Source: JAWPMT01 sp965229785 (GTDB taxonomy: Bacteria > Bacteroidota > Bacteroidia > Cytophagales > Cyclobacteriaceae). From it: 64,000 bases of DNA. Under the pieces are notes generated by a model. That model searched no databases. It had not been told where the DNA came from and saw nothing but the letters and a program-made list of their open reading frames with translations. Both the position numbers and the translations under genes were made by a program. The stretch covers positions 5,270,001 to 5,334,000 of the forward strand of contig CBDDJS010000001.1 of NCBI GenBank assembly GCA_965229785.1, in the 5' to 3' direction. Shown in pieces: positions 9,774 through 18,742 of the stretch (position 1 is its first letter; each line of letters begins with the position of its first letter).

Positions 9774-11036
9774 TTAATCATCTCGAAGGGCTACTACCGG
9801 GCTAACCTTAGCTGCTTTAAGTCCCGGAAATAACCCGGCAAGTACACCGGAAAAAAGTAAGACGATAATGGCCAGAAAGGCTACTTCAAAATTGATTTCA
9901 GGACGTTTAAAAAACGGATTATCCATTCCGAACTGGTCCATGGCATAAGCAATGCCTTCGATGATGCCTACACCCAAGACCAGTCCGATGTATCCCGAGA
10001 TACCCGTGATCACCAGAGCTTCCAGCACAATCATATTGATGATAGACCAGGGTTTGGCACCTAATGATTTTCTTATGCCGATTTCTTTGGTGCGTTCTTT
10101 GACAATGATCAGCATGATATTGCCCACACCAACCATACCTGCGATTATGGTCCCGATAGCTACTAACCAACTGAATGCAGAAATACCAGTAAATATTCCC
10201 TGGATCTCCCTGAAATTTTCTTCCACATTAAAACTGCCTAAAGCCTGTCGGTCATCAGGAGCGATCTTGTGACGCTGACGGAATAAGCTTTTGATGGCCT
10301 CCTCGGCTTCATAGGCACTGACACCATCCGCAGGGACAAATCCAAACCAATGTACCTCATTGGGCATGTTGAAAGCATTCTGAGCGGTTGTATGAGGCAG
10401 ATGTACGGTTTGCAGGTCATTGATTGCGTCCTGACCCGTCAGACGCGTATCAAAAATACCTACCACCTGAAAAGGGATATTACCGATTTTCAAATACTCG
10501 CCAATGGGCTGCTCCTCAGGGCCAAAAAGCTCATCACGAACTCTTCTGCCTATACAGACCGTCTTGCGCTGCTGCTCAATGTCAATTTGGTTGATGAAAC
10601 GACCTTCGTTGATCACATAGGGCTTGATTTCTAAAAAGCTTGGATAGTCGGCCATGATCTGATAAGAAACCGATCGGTCACCTCGTTCAATGGCCAATGT
10701 ACTTCCACTCCATCGGCTGGTCACTCGATTTCGTGGGGCGATGGATTTTACCTCTGGCAACCGTTGTAATGCCAGATAATCATCGTTGGTCAGGTCAATG
10801 GATCGGCCAGCCTGGAATCCCGCATAGGGAACAGAGGTCTGTTCGGTCCATACAAATACAGCATTCTTAGCAATATCAAAATTCTGCGTGGCGCCATTGT
10901 ACAAACCTTTCCCCGCACCAAGCAAAATGACCAACATGAAAATGCCCCAGAAAACACCAAAAGCCGTCAGCGCCGTACGAAGTTTGTGCTTCTTCATGGT
11001 AATCCATATCTCGGTCCATTTATCCAAATCAAACAT
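9774..11036 (-). CDS. MacB-type ABC transporter permease (second of two)
   Basis: The 420-residue protein has one N-terminal membrane helix after MKKHKLRTALTAFGVFWGIFM, a large periplasmic MacB_PCD domain (about 45-270) and three C-terminal helices forming the FtsX domain, with the conserved cytoplasmic motif VKERTKEIGIRKSLGAKPWSI. The C-terminal KAAKVSPVVALRDD is the usual end of this family. It starts one base after the other permease gene ends and is a clear paralogue of it, so the two probably form a heterodimer served by the ATPase encoded upstream. Transport direction by family: extraction or export from the periplasmic side. Confidence 0.9.
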   Translation of the reverse strand: MFDLDKWTEIWITMKKHKLRTALTAFGVFWGIFMLVILLGAGKGLYNGATQNFDIAKNAVFVWTEQTSVPYAGFQAGRSIDLTNDDYLALQRLPEVKSIAPRNRVTSRWSGSTLAIERGDRSVSYQIMADYPSFLEIKPYVINEGRFINQIDIEQQRKTVCIGRRVRDELFGPEEQPIGEYLKIGNIPFQVVGIFDTRLTGQDAINDLQTVHLPHTTAQNAFNMPNEVHWFGFVPADGVSAYEAEEAIKSLFRQRHKIAPDDRQALGSFNVEENFREIQGIFTGISAFSWLVAIGTIIAGMVGVGNIMLIIVKERTKEIGIRKSLGAKPWSIINMIVLEALVITGISGYIGLVLGVGIIEGIAYAMDQFGMDNPFFKRPEINFEVAFLAIIVLLFSGVLAGLFPGLKAAKVSPVVALRDD

Positions 11037-11037
11037 A

Positions 11038-12288
11038 TCAGTCGGCGTTTAGGGCTTCTACGGGTTTCACATGTGCCGCTCTTAGGGCCGGGACTAATCC
11101 AGCTAATGCACCAGATACGACCAGAATGATCAGGGCTGTGATGGCAGCCTGAAAGTCAATTTCGGGACGTTTAAAAAATTCAATGTCTGCCCCCATTGAC
11201 TCCAGGAGGTAATTGACCGACTCCAACAAGACCACTCCAAGAAATAATCCCATGTACCCAGCCACGGAAGTAATAAAAACTGATTCTTGCAGAATCAAAC
11301 TGACAATAGACCAGGGTTTAGCACCAATGGCTTTTCGAATGCCTATTTCTTTGGTTCGCTCTTTTACCACGATGATCATGATGTTGCTTACACCTACAAT
11401 TCCTGCCGTTAATGTTCCAAACCCAACGATCCATATGAAGATCCGAATGCCCAGAAAAAGCTGTTGTACCTGGCGATATTCATCTTCTTGATTATGTACG
11501 AAATAGGCCTGATTGTCCTCAGGATGGATGCTTTGTCTTTGTCTGACCAGTTTGAGGATATCCGCTTCCAGTTCTTTCCCTTCTTTGCCTTCTGCCGTGG
11601 TTACGGCAAACAAGCTGACTTGTCGCTGGGGATTAAATACCTGCTGAAAAGTTGGGAAGGGAATATAAATGCGCTGTGCCTGGTCCTGACCGTTGGAAGA
11701 CTCAAAACTGAATACCCCCACTACCGTAAACACTATGTCTTTGATCACCAGTTGCTCACCAACGGGACTGACGCCTTCAGGGATTAAAGCCTCCGCCACA
11801 CGACTTCCAATGAGGCACACTTTTCTCTTTTCCTTATCATCCAATGGATTCAGGGTTCGGCCCGCAATGGTTTTTTGAGTGACTTTGATGCCAAAATAAT
11901 CGGCGTAAGTGCCAAACACGCCATAGCCTCCACTCCTGTTTTTCCAGCGTACCTGGTAGTTCCCCTGTAACCAGTTTTCGGGACTTAGCAGATCTATTCC
12001 CTCGATATTTTTCTGGACAGCTTCCAGGTCCGACTCTGCAAACGGATGCTGCCTTCCGGCCGGCATACCCTGATAACTGATAGATGTATTGGTCGGAATT
12101 ACCCATATGCTATTGGTCGCATCGAGTAGCATACTACGCTCCACACCATTCTGCAAACCCTGACCGGCACCTAAAAGCATTATTAACATCAGGATACCCC
12201 AAAAAACCCCAAAAGCGGTTGCGAAAGTCCGAACTTTGTTTTTACGGATCGTTTCAAAAATCTCTTGCCACTTGTCAAAATCAAACAT
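11038..12288 (-). CDS. MacB-type ABC transporter permease (first of two)
   Basis: Start set at 12288 (MFDFDKWQEI), which matches the start of its paralogue (MFDLDKWTEI) and overlaps the ATPase gene by eight bases; a longer frame reaches 12321. Architecture is the same as the neighbour: N-terminal helix, MacB_PCD periplasmic domain, three C-terminal helices with VKERTKEIGIRKAIGAKPWSI and a closing AAHVKPVEALNAD. The two permeases share most motifs, consistent with gene duplication and a heterodimeric channel. Substrate not predictable; MacAB relatives act on peptides, antibiotics or lipoproteins. Confidence 0.9.
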   Translation of the reverse strand: MFDFDKWQEIFETIRKNKVRTFATAFGVFWGILMLIMLLGAGQGLQNGVERSMLLDATNSIWVIPTNTSISYQGMPAGRQHPFAESDLEAVQKNIEGIDLLSPENWLQGNYQVRWKNRSGGYGVFGTYADYFGIKVTQKTIAGRTLNPLDDKEKRKVCLIGSRVAEALIPEGVSPVGEQLVIKDIVFTVVGVFSFESSNGQDQAQRIYIPFPTFQQVFNPQRQVSLFAVTTAEGKEGKELEADILKLVRQRQSIHPEDNQAYFVHNQEDEYRQVQQLFLGIRIFIWIVGFGTLTAGIVGVSNIMIIVVKERTKEIGIRKAIGAKPWSIVSLILQESVFITSVAGYMGLFLGVVLLESVNYLLESMGADIEFFKRPEIDFQAAITALIILVVSGALAGLVPALRAAHVKPVEALNAD

Positions 12289-12964
12289 GGGCCATGGCAT
12301 TTTGATGTTCGACGAGGCCATCTTTGATCCGGATCAGGCGATCCGTTTTTTCTGCAATATCCTGTTCGTGGGTAACGATCAGGATCGTTTTCCCTGTACC
12401 GTTCACTTCTTTCAGAATGTTCATGACTTCCTCCGAGGTATGGCTATCGAGGGCTCCTGTAGGTTCATCTGCGAGAATGATACTTGGATCTGTGATCAAG
12501 GCCCGGGCGATGGCCACGCGTTGACGCTGACCTCCTGACATTTCATTGGGAGAGTGTTGAGCCCATTCGGATAGGCCCACCATTTCAAGGTATTTCTCAG
12601 CCGTTTTATTCCTTTTCCGCCGACTTACTTTTTGGTAGTACAAAGGCAAGGCCACGTTCTCAACGGCATTTTTGAAAGAAAGCAAGTTGAAAGACTGGAA
12701 TACAAATCCGATCAGTTCATTTCTCAGTGTAGCCGCTTTGCCTTCCGAGAGGTTTTTGATTTCTTTCCCACTTAATTGATAGGTTCCTGCATCATAGCTA
12801 TCCAGGATACCAAGGATATTAAGTAAAGTAGATTTACCCGATCCGGAAGAGCCCATGATCGAAACCAGTTCGCCCTCTTCTACCCTGAGGTCAATGCCTT
12901 TGAGTACATGAAGTGATTGTTTCCCAACCTGATATGACTTATGAATGTTCTGTAGTTCCAACAT
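12281..12964 (-). CDS. ABC transporter ATPase of the MacB/LolD type
   Basis: This 227-residue protein carries all ATPase motifs: Walker A GSSGSGKSTLLN near 38, Q-loop FVFQSFNLL, signature MSGGQRQRVAIARAL, Walker B IILADEPTGALDS and H-loop IVTHE. Size and the LKGIDLRVEEGELVSIMG start are typical of the LolD/FtsE/MacB branch, which powers FtsX-type permeases. It is the first gene of the operon ATPase, permease, permease, adaptor. A tandem 8-bp repeat lies about 80 bases upstream (13042-13059). Confidence 0.92.
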   Translation of the reverse strand: MLELQNIHKSYQVGKQSLHVLKGIDLRVEEGELVSIMGSSGSGKSTLLNILGILDSYDAGTYQLSGKEIKNLSEGKAATLRNELIGFVFQSFNLLSFKNAVENVALPLYYQKVSRRKRNKTAEKYLEMVGLSEWAQHSPNEMSGGQRQRVAIARALITDPSIILADEPTGALDSHTSEEVMNILKEVNGTGKTILIVTHEQDIAEKTDRLIRIKDGLVEHQNAMAHV

Positions 12965-13041
12965 GGAGAGCTAGGTTTACCAGTGGATATACGGCAAAGT
13001 AGCACCCCACACTTGTCGATTATTTTGAAAGATTGTTAAAT

Positions 13042-13059
13042 GATGTCATAAGATGTCAT
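13042..13059. promoter_or_regulatory. Tandem GATGTCAT boxes, candidate regulator site
   Basis: GATGTCAT occurs at 13042-13049 and again at 13052-13059, exactly ten bases apart, in the space between the divergent ABC operon (start 12964) and the DUF4249 gene (start 13172). Direct repeats at one helical turn are the pattern bound by tandem response-regulator dimers. The assignment to a regulator is inference. Confidence 0.35.
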
Positions 13060-13171
13060 CAAAAATGCATGAGTCGCCAAATAAGGTTTTTTGGAAACAG
13101 AATCGTTCAGTTTAAAACCGTATCGACTTAACCTAATCCAAATAGAAACACCTGATCATAAAACCGGACCC

Positions 13172-14194
13172 ATGAGCAAATTGAAGGGTTATCTAGCGAT
13201 TCTACTATTGATGTATGTATGCAATGCCTGTGTAGAAGAAATACAATTGGGTAACTCGATGGAATTTCCACCGGAGTTGGTGGTAGAAGGCTCAGTCAAT
13301 GATTTTGATGACTCATTCAGGGTACGTCTGAGTACAACCACCACGACAAGGGGGCTTGGAGAAAATTTGTTAGGTCAGGGGGCTAAAGTCCGTATCATCT
13401 CTGATTCGGATACCACAAGTTTGAATGAAACCAGGCCTGGCATATATGATACGGAGCCGGGAGCTCTCGTGGCGGAAAGAGGAACATCCTATTTTTTAGA
13501 CATTACCTTAAGCAACGACCAACACTACCAATCTACCAGTGTGACCTTACCTGAAACACTTTCCGTGGTATCTTCCTTCTCAGAGCCAGTGAACACAAGT
13601 CACTTTGATGATCTAGGCGTATTTCGTCGATCCTGGGCTCACGACATTTTTGTCGAAGCAGAAAATTCGGATGCCCCGCAGTATTACAAAGTTGACATGA
13701 CGGGTTGGCGCGAAAAGTATGTATCGTATCTTTCAGTAATTCTTGCCCCAGCCAGGTGTTGGGCATTTGAGAATCCGGCTACACGAGGCGTTTTCATCGG
13801 CAACAATCAGGGGCTAGCCAGAGGCAACTACTATATTCACGCGGCGCGTATCAGGTCAACAGGAAAAGAAAGATACATCGCCGAGGCTAAAATCAGCGCC
13901 ATTTCGGAAGAGGCTTATCAGTATTGGCTTGCTGCCCGAACGCAACTGGACCGAGACAAGGGGGTCTTTGTGGAGCCATTTGCGACCGTAACAGGCAACA
14001 TTCGCAACGTGAATGACCAAAGTGAAATAGTTCACGGATATTTCCACGCGTATTCACAACAATTGATCCGAACTTGCTACGACTCATTTGACTTACCTAT
14101 CGGTAATCCGATAGCGATCATCGGCGAGCCATGTGTTGATTTTTTTGCTCCTGCGGAATATGTGCTGCCCTTTCAGGATGAGTTGTGTGAGTAA
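13172..14194 (+). CDS. DUF4249 lipoprotein
   Basis: Start set at 13172 (MSKLKGYLAI), at the signal peptide; a longer frame reaches back to 13091. The lipobox reads CNAC, so the mature protein is lipid-anchored. The N-terminal LVVEGSVNDFDDSFRVRLS is the family signature (first strand of the transthyretin-like half), followed by a beta-rich region and Cys residues near the C-terminus. DUF4249 proteins usually sit behind a SusC-like TonB receptor and are thought to act as its surface partner. Here no receptor is adjacent, so this copy is an orphan. Convergent with the TMEM175-like gene, stops two bases apart. Confidence 0.82.
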   Translation: MSKLKGYLAILLLMYVCNACVEEIQLGNSMEFPPELVVEGSVNDFDDSFRVRLSTTTTTRGLGENLLGQGAKVRIISDSDTTSLNETRPGIYDTEPGALVAERGTSYFLDITLSNDQHYQSTSVTLPETLSVVSSFSEPVNTSHFDDLGVFRRSWAHDIFVEAENSDAPQYYKVDMTGWREKYVSYLSVILAPARCWAFENPATRGVFIGNNQGLARGNYYIHAARIRSTGKERYIAEAKISAISEEAYQYWLAARTQLDRDKGVFVEPFATVTGNIRNVNDQSEIVHGYFHAYSQQLIRTCYDSFDLPIGNPIAIIGEPCVDFFAPAEYVLPFQDELCE

Positions 14195-14196
14195 GA

Positions 14197-14979
14197 TCAG
14201 TGAGAGGGTTCTTGTGTAGCTTCCTGAAATAATGCTTTCTCCTTTTTTTTGAGATTCCTTCCTACCAAAGGCAATACAATCGGGTAAAGAAAATAAGTAA
14301 AGCCTGCCACAATCGAAGAATTTCCTGACCCGAATATAGCCGTTGCGGCGATCACTACTGAAAGCAAAGCCACTCCTCCTTGCAACAAATTCATGATCAG
14401 ACTTGCACGTGTAGCAAACTGTTCATACGGATTGAGATCCAATGCATCGCGTAAACGATAAGCATGTGCATACATCATGGCGAGGGTCAGGAAAATCATG
14501 ACCACACCTAGTCCGTATACAACCATTAAGTATTGCATATTACTACCACCAGAATTACCCAGTAAATCACCAAAATCCGCCTCAATAAGCTTAAAATTTC
14601 GCGTAAAAAGTGCGATGTAAAACTCGGTCAGAAACCGCATGAGGTATTTCAACGGATAAACATAGACCAGGATCAGACACAGGAGCATCACATTGAGAAT
14701 TACCGTTCTGGCGTTTTGAAGGCCGTATCGCAGAAAGAAAATGTAGTGCTGATACCAGATTACCGTGATCAGACAAATACACAACATGAAAGGCAACACA
14801 TTTTTCATTGAAGCTTTGAGCTCCAAAAAAGTCTCGGGCACTGAAGAAGACAACACCAAAAGGGTGATGGCCAGTGCAAATGCCGTATCACTGAAGGTTT
14901 CGATCCGGGTCTGACTCATGCCCCGATAGCGAAATCTTGGATCCAAACCTACTTGTTGATCCTTCAAAACTTGTCTCAT
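14197..14979 (-). CDS. TMEM175 (DUF1211) family potassium channel-like protein
   Basis: Start at 14979 (MRQVLKDQQ) preferred; a longer frame to 15030 adds an unlikely leader. The first membrane helix begins with the family hallmark R-I-E-T-FSD (FSD at about 29-31) and AFALAITLLVLS. Six hydrophobic segments in total are visible, unlike the two repeats of six seen in animal TMEM175. Bacterial members are K+-permeable tetrameric channels. The C-terminus is basic. Single gene facing away from the DUF2911 gene. Confidence 0.85.
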   Translation of the reverse strand: MRQVLKDQQVGLDPRFRYRGMSQTRIETFSDTAFALAITLLVLSSSVPETFLELKASMKNVLPFMLCICLITVIWYQHYIFFLRYGLQNARTVILNVMLLCLILVYVYPLKYLMRFLTEFYIALFTRNFKLIEADFGDLLGNSGGSNMQYLMVVYGLGVVMIFLTLAMMYAHAYRLRDALDLNPYEQFATRASLIMNLLQGGVALLSVVIAATAIFGSGNSSIVAGFTYFLYPIVLPLVGRNLKKKEKALFQEATQEPSH

Positions 14980-15142
14980 GATCGATAAGTTTTCGACAAT
15001 ACAGTGAAGATAGCAGGATTTCGCATACATGCATTATTTCACCATTCATCTGCCTTGTTTATCCTTTGAAATAAAATATATCAGGGTTTCAAGGGGTGCA
15101 GGCGTTTGAATTACTGACCGAAAACTCAAAATTTTTTGACTT

Positions 15143-16273
15143 ATGAAACTCAAATCTTTGGTAGTTGCTATCGCAACTATCTTTAGCACTACTATCGCTC
15201 TTGCCCAACTCAGTCTCCCCCCAAATGGAGGAAATCAAAAGAGTGTTGTTCGCCAATACATCGGCCCCATTGCCTTTGTGGAAATTACTTATAACAGTCC
15301 TGATGTTGCCGGACGTGAAAACATTTTTGGCACTGTGGTACCTCACGGAATGAATGGCTTTGGATTCGGAGCTAGTACTCCGGAAAACCCTTCGCCATGG
15401 CGTGCAGGAGCCAATGAAAATACCGTTATCGAATTTTCTCACGATGTGAATTTTCAGGGAAAATCCGTAAAGGCGGGGAAATATGGATTCCACGTGGTGA
15501 CCGCCGAAAGCGGACCCTGGACCATTATTCTGACGGATGAAATCTATGCCTGGGGAAGCTTCTTTTACAATCCTGATCAAGATGTAGTGAAAGTGGAAGC
15601 CACACCAGAAGACGTAGGGTTCCATGAATTCCTAACCTACGAATTTACCGACCGACAAGCGAATCAGGCGACAGCTGCCCTTATTTGGGAAAAGAAAAAA
15701 TTGCCCTTCACCATTGAAGTGCCGGATAACAACGATGCGATTTTAGCTCAGGTAGAAAGTGAGTTAACCAGCTCCACTGGTTTCCAGTTCACTTCATGGG
15801 CTCAGGCAGCCAACTGGGCATCAGGTGCTGGATATCATGACAAAGCTTTGGCTTGGGCTGATGCCGCAATCTCCGCTCCATTTATTGGACAGAGAAACTT
15901 CAATACGCTGCAGACTAAGGCCACAGTGCTGTTCAACAAAGGTGACGTGGATGGGGCCATTGGAGTGATGGATGACGCCATCAAGGAGCCAGGAGCTACT
16001 GCATTTCAAATTCACGGATATGCTCGTCAACTGCTTGCTCAGGGCAAGAAGGACAAAGCTTTGGAAGTATTTAAGTACAATAAGAAAAGATTTGATGGCG
16101 TATGGCCAACGAATTATGGGTTAGCTCGTGGCTATTCTGCTGTTGGTGATTTCAAGAATGCATTGAAGCACATCAAAGTAGCCAAAACCAAAGTCCCTCA
16201 AGGTGATACGGTGAACGCTAATGCCATTGACGCTAACATCGCCAAATTGGAAAAAGGAGAAGACATCAATTAA
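15143..16273 (+). CDS. Secreted DUF2911-TPR protein
   Basis: A signal peptide (about residues 1-21, ending ALAQ) is followed by a DUF2911 domain (about 25-190) with its typical start VVRQYIGPIAFVEITYNSP, the GTVVPHGM and WRAGANENTVIEFS motifs and WGSFFYNPDQDVVKV. The rest (about 200-370) is a set of TPR-like helical repeats (ALAWADAAI, DVDGAIGVMDDAI, KKDKALEVF, DFKNALKHIKVA). DUF2911 is a beta-sandwich of unknown role common in Cytophagales. It ends just before two hairpins, one of them a terminator. Confidence 0.88.
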   Translation: MKLKSLVVAIATIFSTTIALAQLSLPPNGGNQKSVVRQYIGPIAFVEITYNSPDVAGRENIFGTVVPHGMNGFGFGASTPENPSPWRAGANENTVIEFSHDVNFQGKSVKAGKYGFHVVTAESGPWTIILTDEIYAWGSFFYNPDQDVVKVEATPEDVGFHEFLTYEFTDRQANQATAALIWEKKKLPFTIEVPDNNDAILAQVESELTSSTGFQFTSWAQAANWASGAGYHDKALAWADAAISAPFIGQRNFNTLQTKATVLFNKGDVDGAIGVMDDAIKEPGATAFQIHGYARQLLAQGKKDKALEVFKYNKKRFDGVWPTNYGLARGYSAVGDFKNALKHIKVAKTKVPQGDTVNANAIDANIAKLEKGEDIN

Positions 16274-16299
16274 GGATCACAGATCCAACGCTAAGGATC

Positions 16300-16316
16300 C
16301 GGCATTACAAATGCCG
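16300..16316. repeat. REP-like hairpin CGGCATT-ACA-AATGCCG
   Basis: A perfect 7-bp stem with loop ACA. Its 13-base core GCATTACAAATGC recurs exactly at 49218-49230, and a related hairpin sits at 49243-49265. All lie in non-coding DNA after stop codons, as expected for repetitive extragenic palindromes. Confidence 0.5.
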
Positions 16317-16355
16317 AATCACTTTTTAAGATTAAGCACCTAGACCAATCAATGG

Positions 16356-16384
16356 GCCTGTCCTTTTCGGGGCAGGCTTTTTTG
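16356..16384 (+). terminator. Rho-independent terminator after the DUF2911-TPR gene
   Basis: GCCTGTCC pairs with GGGGCAGGC (16356-16377, allowing one G-T pair), followed at once by a run of six T and a further T-rich stretch. Confidence 0.8.
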
Positions 16385-16502
16385 TTTTCTGATATTATTT
16401 CGCCTTTCCCCAAGGGTTTTCTTTCTGTTAATGTGGACTTGTGTCTCTGAATAGCCACGTCAACATTAGGCAAAGCCGTTGATTCCGCTGACCTTTACAC
16501 CC

Positions 16503-17405
16503 ATGAAAAGAGTCCTGTTCATATCGTGGTGGATCGCATCGACTATCGGTGTTTTGGCACAAGACCTGGACTCTTCTCAAGTAGACCAAAAACGCCTTAG
16601 GCTGGTAGTTGGGGGAACCTCGGTTTTGTATGCTACATCCATGGTCAGTCTGGGCACTGTCTGGTATCAGGACCTGGGAAAATTTCATTTCTTTGATGAC
16701 AACTCCGGTTGGCGATACATGGACAAATGGGGTCATGCGGCTACTGCCTACCAGACGGGAAGGATCGGCATCGAAGCATTTCGGTGGACCGGAATGAAAG
16801 AAAAACATGCTATTTGGTTTGGAGGGACCGTGGGTTTGGCCTTCCTGACTTCCGTAGAAATCTTTGATGGTATGTCGGAAGATTGGGGATTCTCCTGGGG
16901 AGATGTCGGGGCTAATGCACTGGGAACCGGGTTGGCCATTGGGCAAGAACTTTTGTGGCAGGAATCCCGCATCTCGATCAAATGGTCTTATCGAAATTCG
17001 CGATATGCGCAATATCGTCCGGACCTGCTTGGTGACGGGCCAACTACCCGTTGGTTAAAAGACTACAACGGACAGACCTACTGGGTTTCTGCAAATATCC
17101 ACTCTTTCCTTCCGAATAGAGCTTCACGTTTCCCAAAATGGTTAAATCTTGCCATAGGCTACGGGGCAAATGGCATGACCGGAGCAGATCGCAATCCTGA
17201 ATTGAATGAAGCAGGAGAAGCTTTACCAACTTTTCGCAGATACGGTCAGGTCTACTTCGGACCAGATATTGACCTTTCGAGAATCAAAACCGATTCCAGG
17301 CCACTCAATTTCTTGTTTCAGGTACTGAGCTTTGTTAAATTTCCCTTACCGGCTTTGGAATACAATCCCGTTGATGGATTAAAATTTCATGCGGTAGGAT
17401 TTTAA
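16503..17405 (+). CDS. DUF2279 family protein
   Basis: Start at 16503 (MKRVLFISW) gives a clean signal peptide ending VLAQ; a longer frame from 16479 does not. The body shows the DUF2279 (YfiM-like) core: WYQDLGKFHFFDDNSGWRYMDK, WGHAATAYQTGRI, then hydrophobic segments and EDWGFSWGDVGANALGTG. The C-terminal third has strand-rich segments (YWVSANIHSFLP, WLNLAIGYGANGMTG) resembling outer-membrane strands. Role unknown. It is followed after nine bases by a small lipoprotein gene. Confidence 0.85.
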   Translation: MKRVLFISWWIASTIGVLAQDLDSSQVDQKRLRLVVGGTSVLYATSMVSLGTVWYQDLGKFHFFDDNSGWRYMDKWGHAATAYQTGRIGIEAFRWTGMKEKHAIWFGGTVGLAFLTSVEIFDGMSEDWGFSWGDVGANALGTGLAIGQELLWQESRISIKWSYRNSRYAQYRPDLLGDGPTTRWLKDYNGQTYWVSANIHSFLPNRASRFPKWLNLAIGYGANGMTGADRNPELNEAGEALPTFRRYGQVYFGPDIDLSRIKTDSRPLNFLFQVLSFVKFPLPALEYNPVDGLKFHAVGF

Positions 17406-17414
17406 TATACCTCT

Positions 17415-17861
17415 ATGAGAAATTTGATCATCATAATGATGGTTCTATTGATTTTCAGTTGTCTTGACTCAAAGAAAAAAATGGAAGAAATTCAACGTGC
17501 ACAAATTGAAAACTACCTGAAGTCTTACAACACATTCGATGTTGAAGGCATGCTAAAAGACCTTGATGAAGCCATCGTTTTTGAAAACTATTCAGGAAAT
17601 GAACGGACACATTCCATATCCGGTGTAAAGGCATTCGAACAACAGGCAATAGAAGCAAAATCGTATTTCTCCAGTCGTGAGCAAGTCGTTTCTAAATGGA
17701 GCTTTGAAGGAAATACCGTAACTATTGATATCAATTATCATGCTGTACTAGCCATTGATTTTCCAAACGGAATGAAAGCCGGAGATACCCTAGACATGAA
17801 GGGTCAATCAGTTTTCACCTTCAATAAGACAAAAATCATAAAGATCGTAGACAGAAGTTAG
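17415..17861 (+). CDS. Small SnoaL/NTF2-like lipoprotein
   Basis: The 148-residue product has a short signal peptide and lipobox LIFSC. The rest looks like an NTF2/SnoaL fold: a helix with VEGMLKDLDEAIVFEN, a linker with SISGVKAFEQQAIEAKSYF, and strands KWSFEGNTVTIDINYHAVLA and DTLDMKGQSVFTFNKTKIIKIVD. SnoaL-like proteins bind small hydrophobic ligands or act as unspecific isomerases; no catalytic residue set is obvious. Follows the DUF2279 gene closely and may be co-transcribed. Confidence 0.75.
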   Translation: MRNLIIIMMVLLIFSCLDSKKKMEEIQRAQIENYLKSYNTFDVEGMLKDLDEAIVFENYSGNERTHSISGVKAFEQQAIEAKSYFSSREQVVSKWSFEGNTVTIDINYHAVLAIDFPNGMKAGDTLDMKGQSVFTFNKTKIIKIVDRS

Positions 17862-17884
17862 GCTTTTGAATGCCATACAGTTCT

Positions 17885-17892
17885 TACCTTTG
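17885..17892 (+). promoter_or_regulatory. TAnnTTTG -7 element for the DUF4920 gene
   Basis: TACCTTTG matches the Bacteroidetes sigma -7 consensus exactly, with TTTTG about 16 bases upstream as a rough -33. It lies inside the longer possible frame of the next gene, which supports the ATG at 17915 as its real start. Confidence 0.45.
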
Positions 17893-17914
17893 TTATGACA
17901 AAAACACATGGCTT

Positions 17915-18373
17915 ATGAGATCGCTTGCCTTTCTATTCCTGATCATATCTATGTCCGGCTGCTACAAAATGCTGGAGAAAAAACCACAACACTTTGGCGA
18001 ATATGGACAGCCTATCGATATCATGAATACCCTGGCCATTGAAAAACTGGCAGAATTCAAGGACGGAGAAAAGATCCAGTTGACCACTACGATCGAGAAA
18101 ACCTGTGCGGTAAAAGGTTGCTGGATGGAAGTAAAAGACGGGAAAGGCGGCATCATGCGCGTCACTTTTAAAGATTACGGGTTCTTCGTGCCCACCGAGG
18201 GGGTAGAAGGAAAAGAAACCATCATTGAAGGCATCCTTGAAAAGAAAACGTATACGGTTGATGAACTGCGGCACTTTGCCGAAGATGCTGGCAAATCTTC
18301 CGATGAAATTGCCATGATCACAGAACCCAAAGAAGAATTCTCATTCGTCGCGGATGGGGTCGTGATCAGATAA
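17915..18373 (+). CDS. DUF4920 lipoprotein
   Basis: Start at 17915 (MRSLAFLFL) gives a signal peptide with lipobox SMSGC; the frame can be extended to 17870, but that would run through a promoter-like element. The mature part has the DUF4920 hallmark: KIQLTTTIEKTCAVKGCWMEV with the C-x4-CWM pair, then MRVTFKDYGFFVPTE and VEGKETIIEGILEKKTYTVDELRHFAEDAG. The family is an OB-fold-like domain, possibly metal-binding through the Cys pair. Probably anchored at the periplasmic side. Confidence 0.82.
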   Translation: MRSLAFLFLIISMSGCYKMLEKKPQHFGEYGQPIDIMNTLAIEKLAEFKDGEKIQLTTTIEKTCAVKGCWMEVKDGKGGIMRVTFKDYGFFVPTEGVEGKETIIEGILEKKTYTVDELRHFAEDAGKSSDEIAMITEPKEEFSFVADGVVIR

Positions 18374-18742
18374 CGCTCATTTCTGAGCCTTACTATTCCT
18401 GAATTCCTCAATGATCCTTTCACGACGTGATGCAACATGTCGTCATCAAGGGTTGTGCCCATTTTGAGGTTTCAAACTGAATCATACTATTTCCCTACAG
18501 GATCTGCCGGTCTGAAGAGCGATTTTGAAGCCGAATATCGATTGTATTCAATACCTGGCCCAACAGATAAATAGAATATTTGTTGGTGATCCAGAAAAGC
18601 TATTTGCTCCATGAATAGGTGTCATCAATGCTTTTACCTGATCCATAAGCTAAACAAATGATGTATTAGTTTTTCCAATAAAGTACAAAACAACCTAGGA
18701 TAAGTGCAATTGGTATGGTGAGTTAAATTAATTGAAATACTC
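18374..18742. other. Non-coding gap of 369 bases
   Basis: It begins with a weak hairpin (GCTCA-TTT-CTGAGC, about 18376-18388) that could help end transcription of the DUF4920 gene. No convincing ORF, RNA or promoter consensus was seen in the rest; the promoter for the collagen-like lipoprotein must lie in its right half. Confidence 0.5.

Noticed and set aside
8654..12964. Lol-type lipoprotein sorting system (LolCDE)
   Set aside because: The ATPase and two permeases fit Lol by shape, but a MacA-type adaptor is in the same operon and the permeases carry MacB motifs, so a MacAB-type exporter is more likely.
15089..15625. A 178-codon open frame on the minus strand over the DUF2911-TPR gene
   Set aside because: It is antisense to a well-supported gene with signal peptide and family motifs; the product has no recognisable domain and low-complexity composition.
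16428..17012. A 194-codon minus-strand frame over the DUF2279 gene
   Set aside because: Shadow of the real gene on the other strand; no motifs, and its Cys/Pro/Ser-rich composition is typical of antisense frames.
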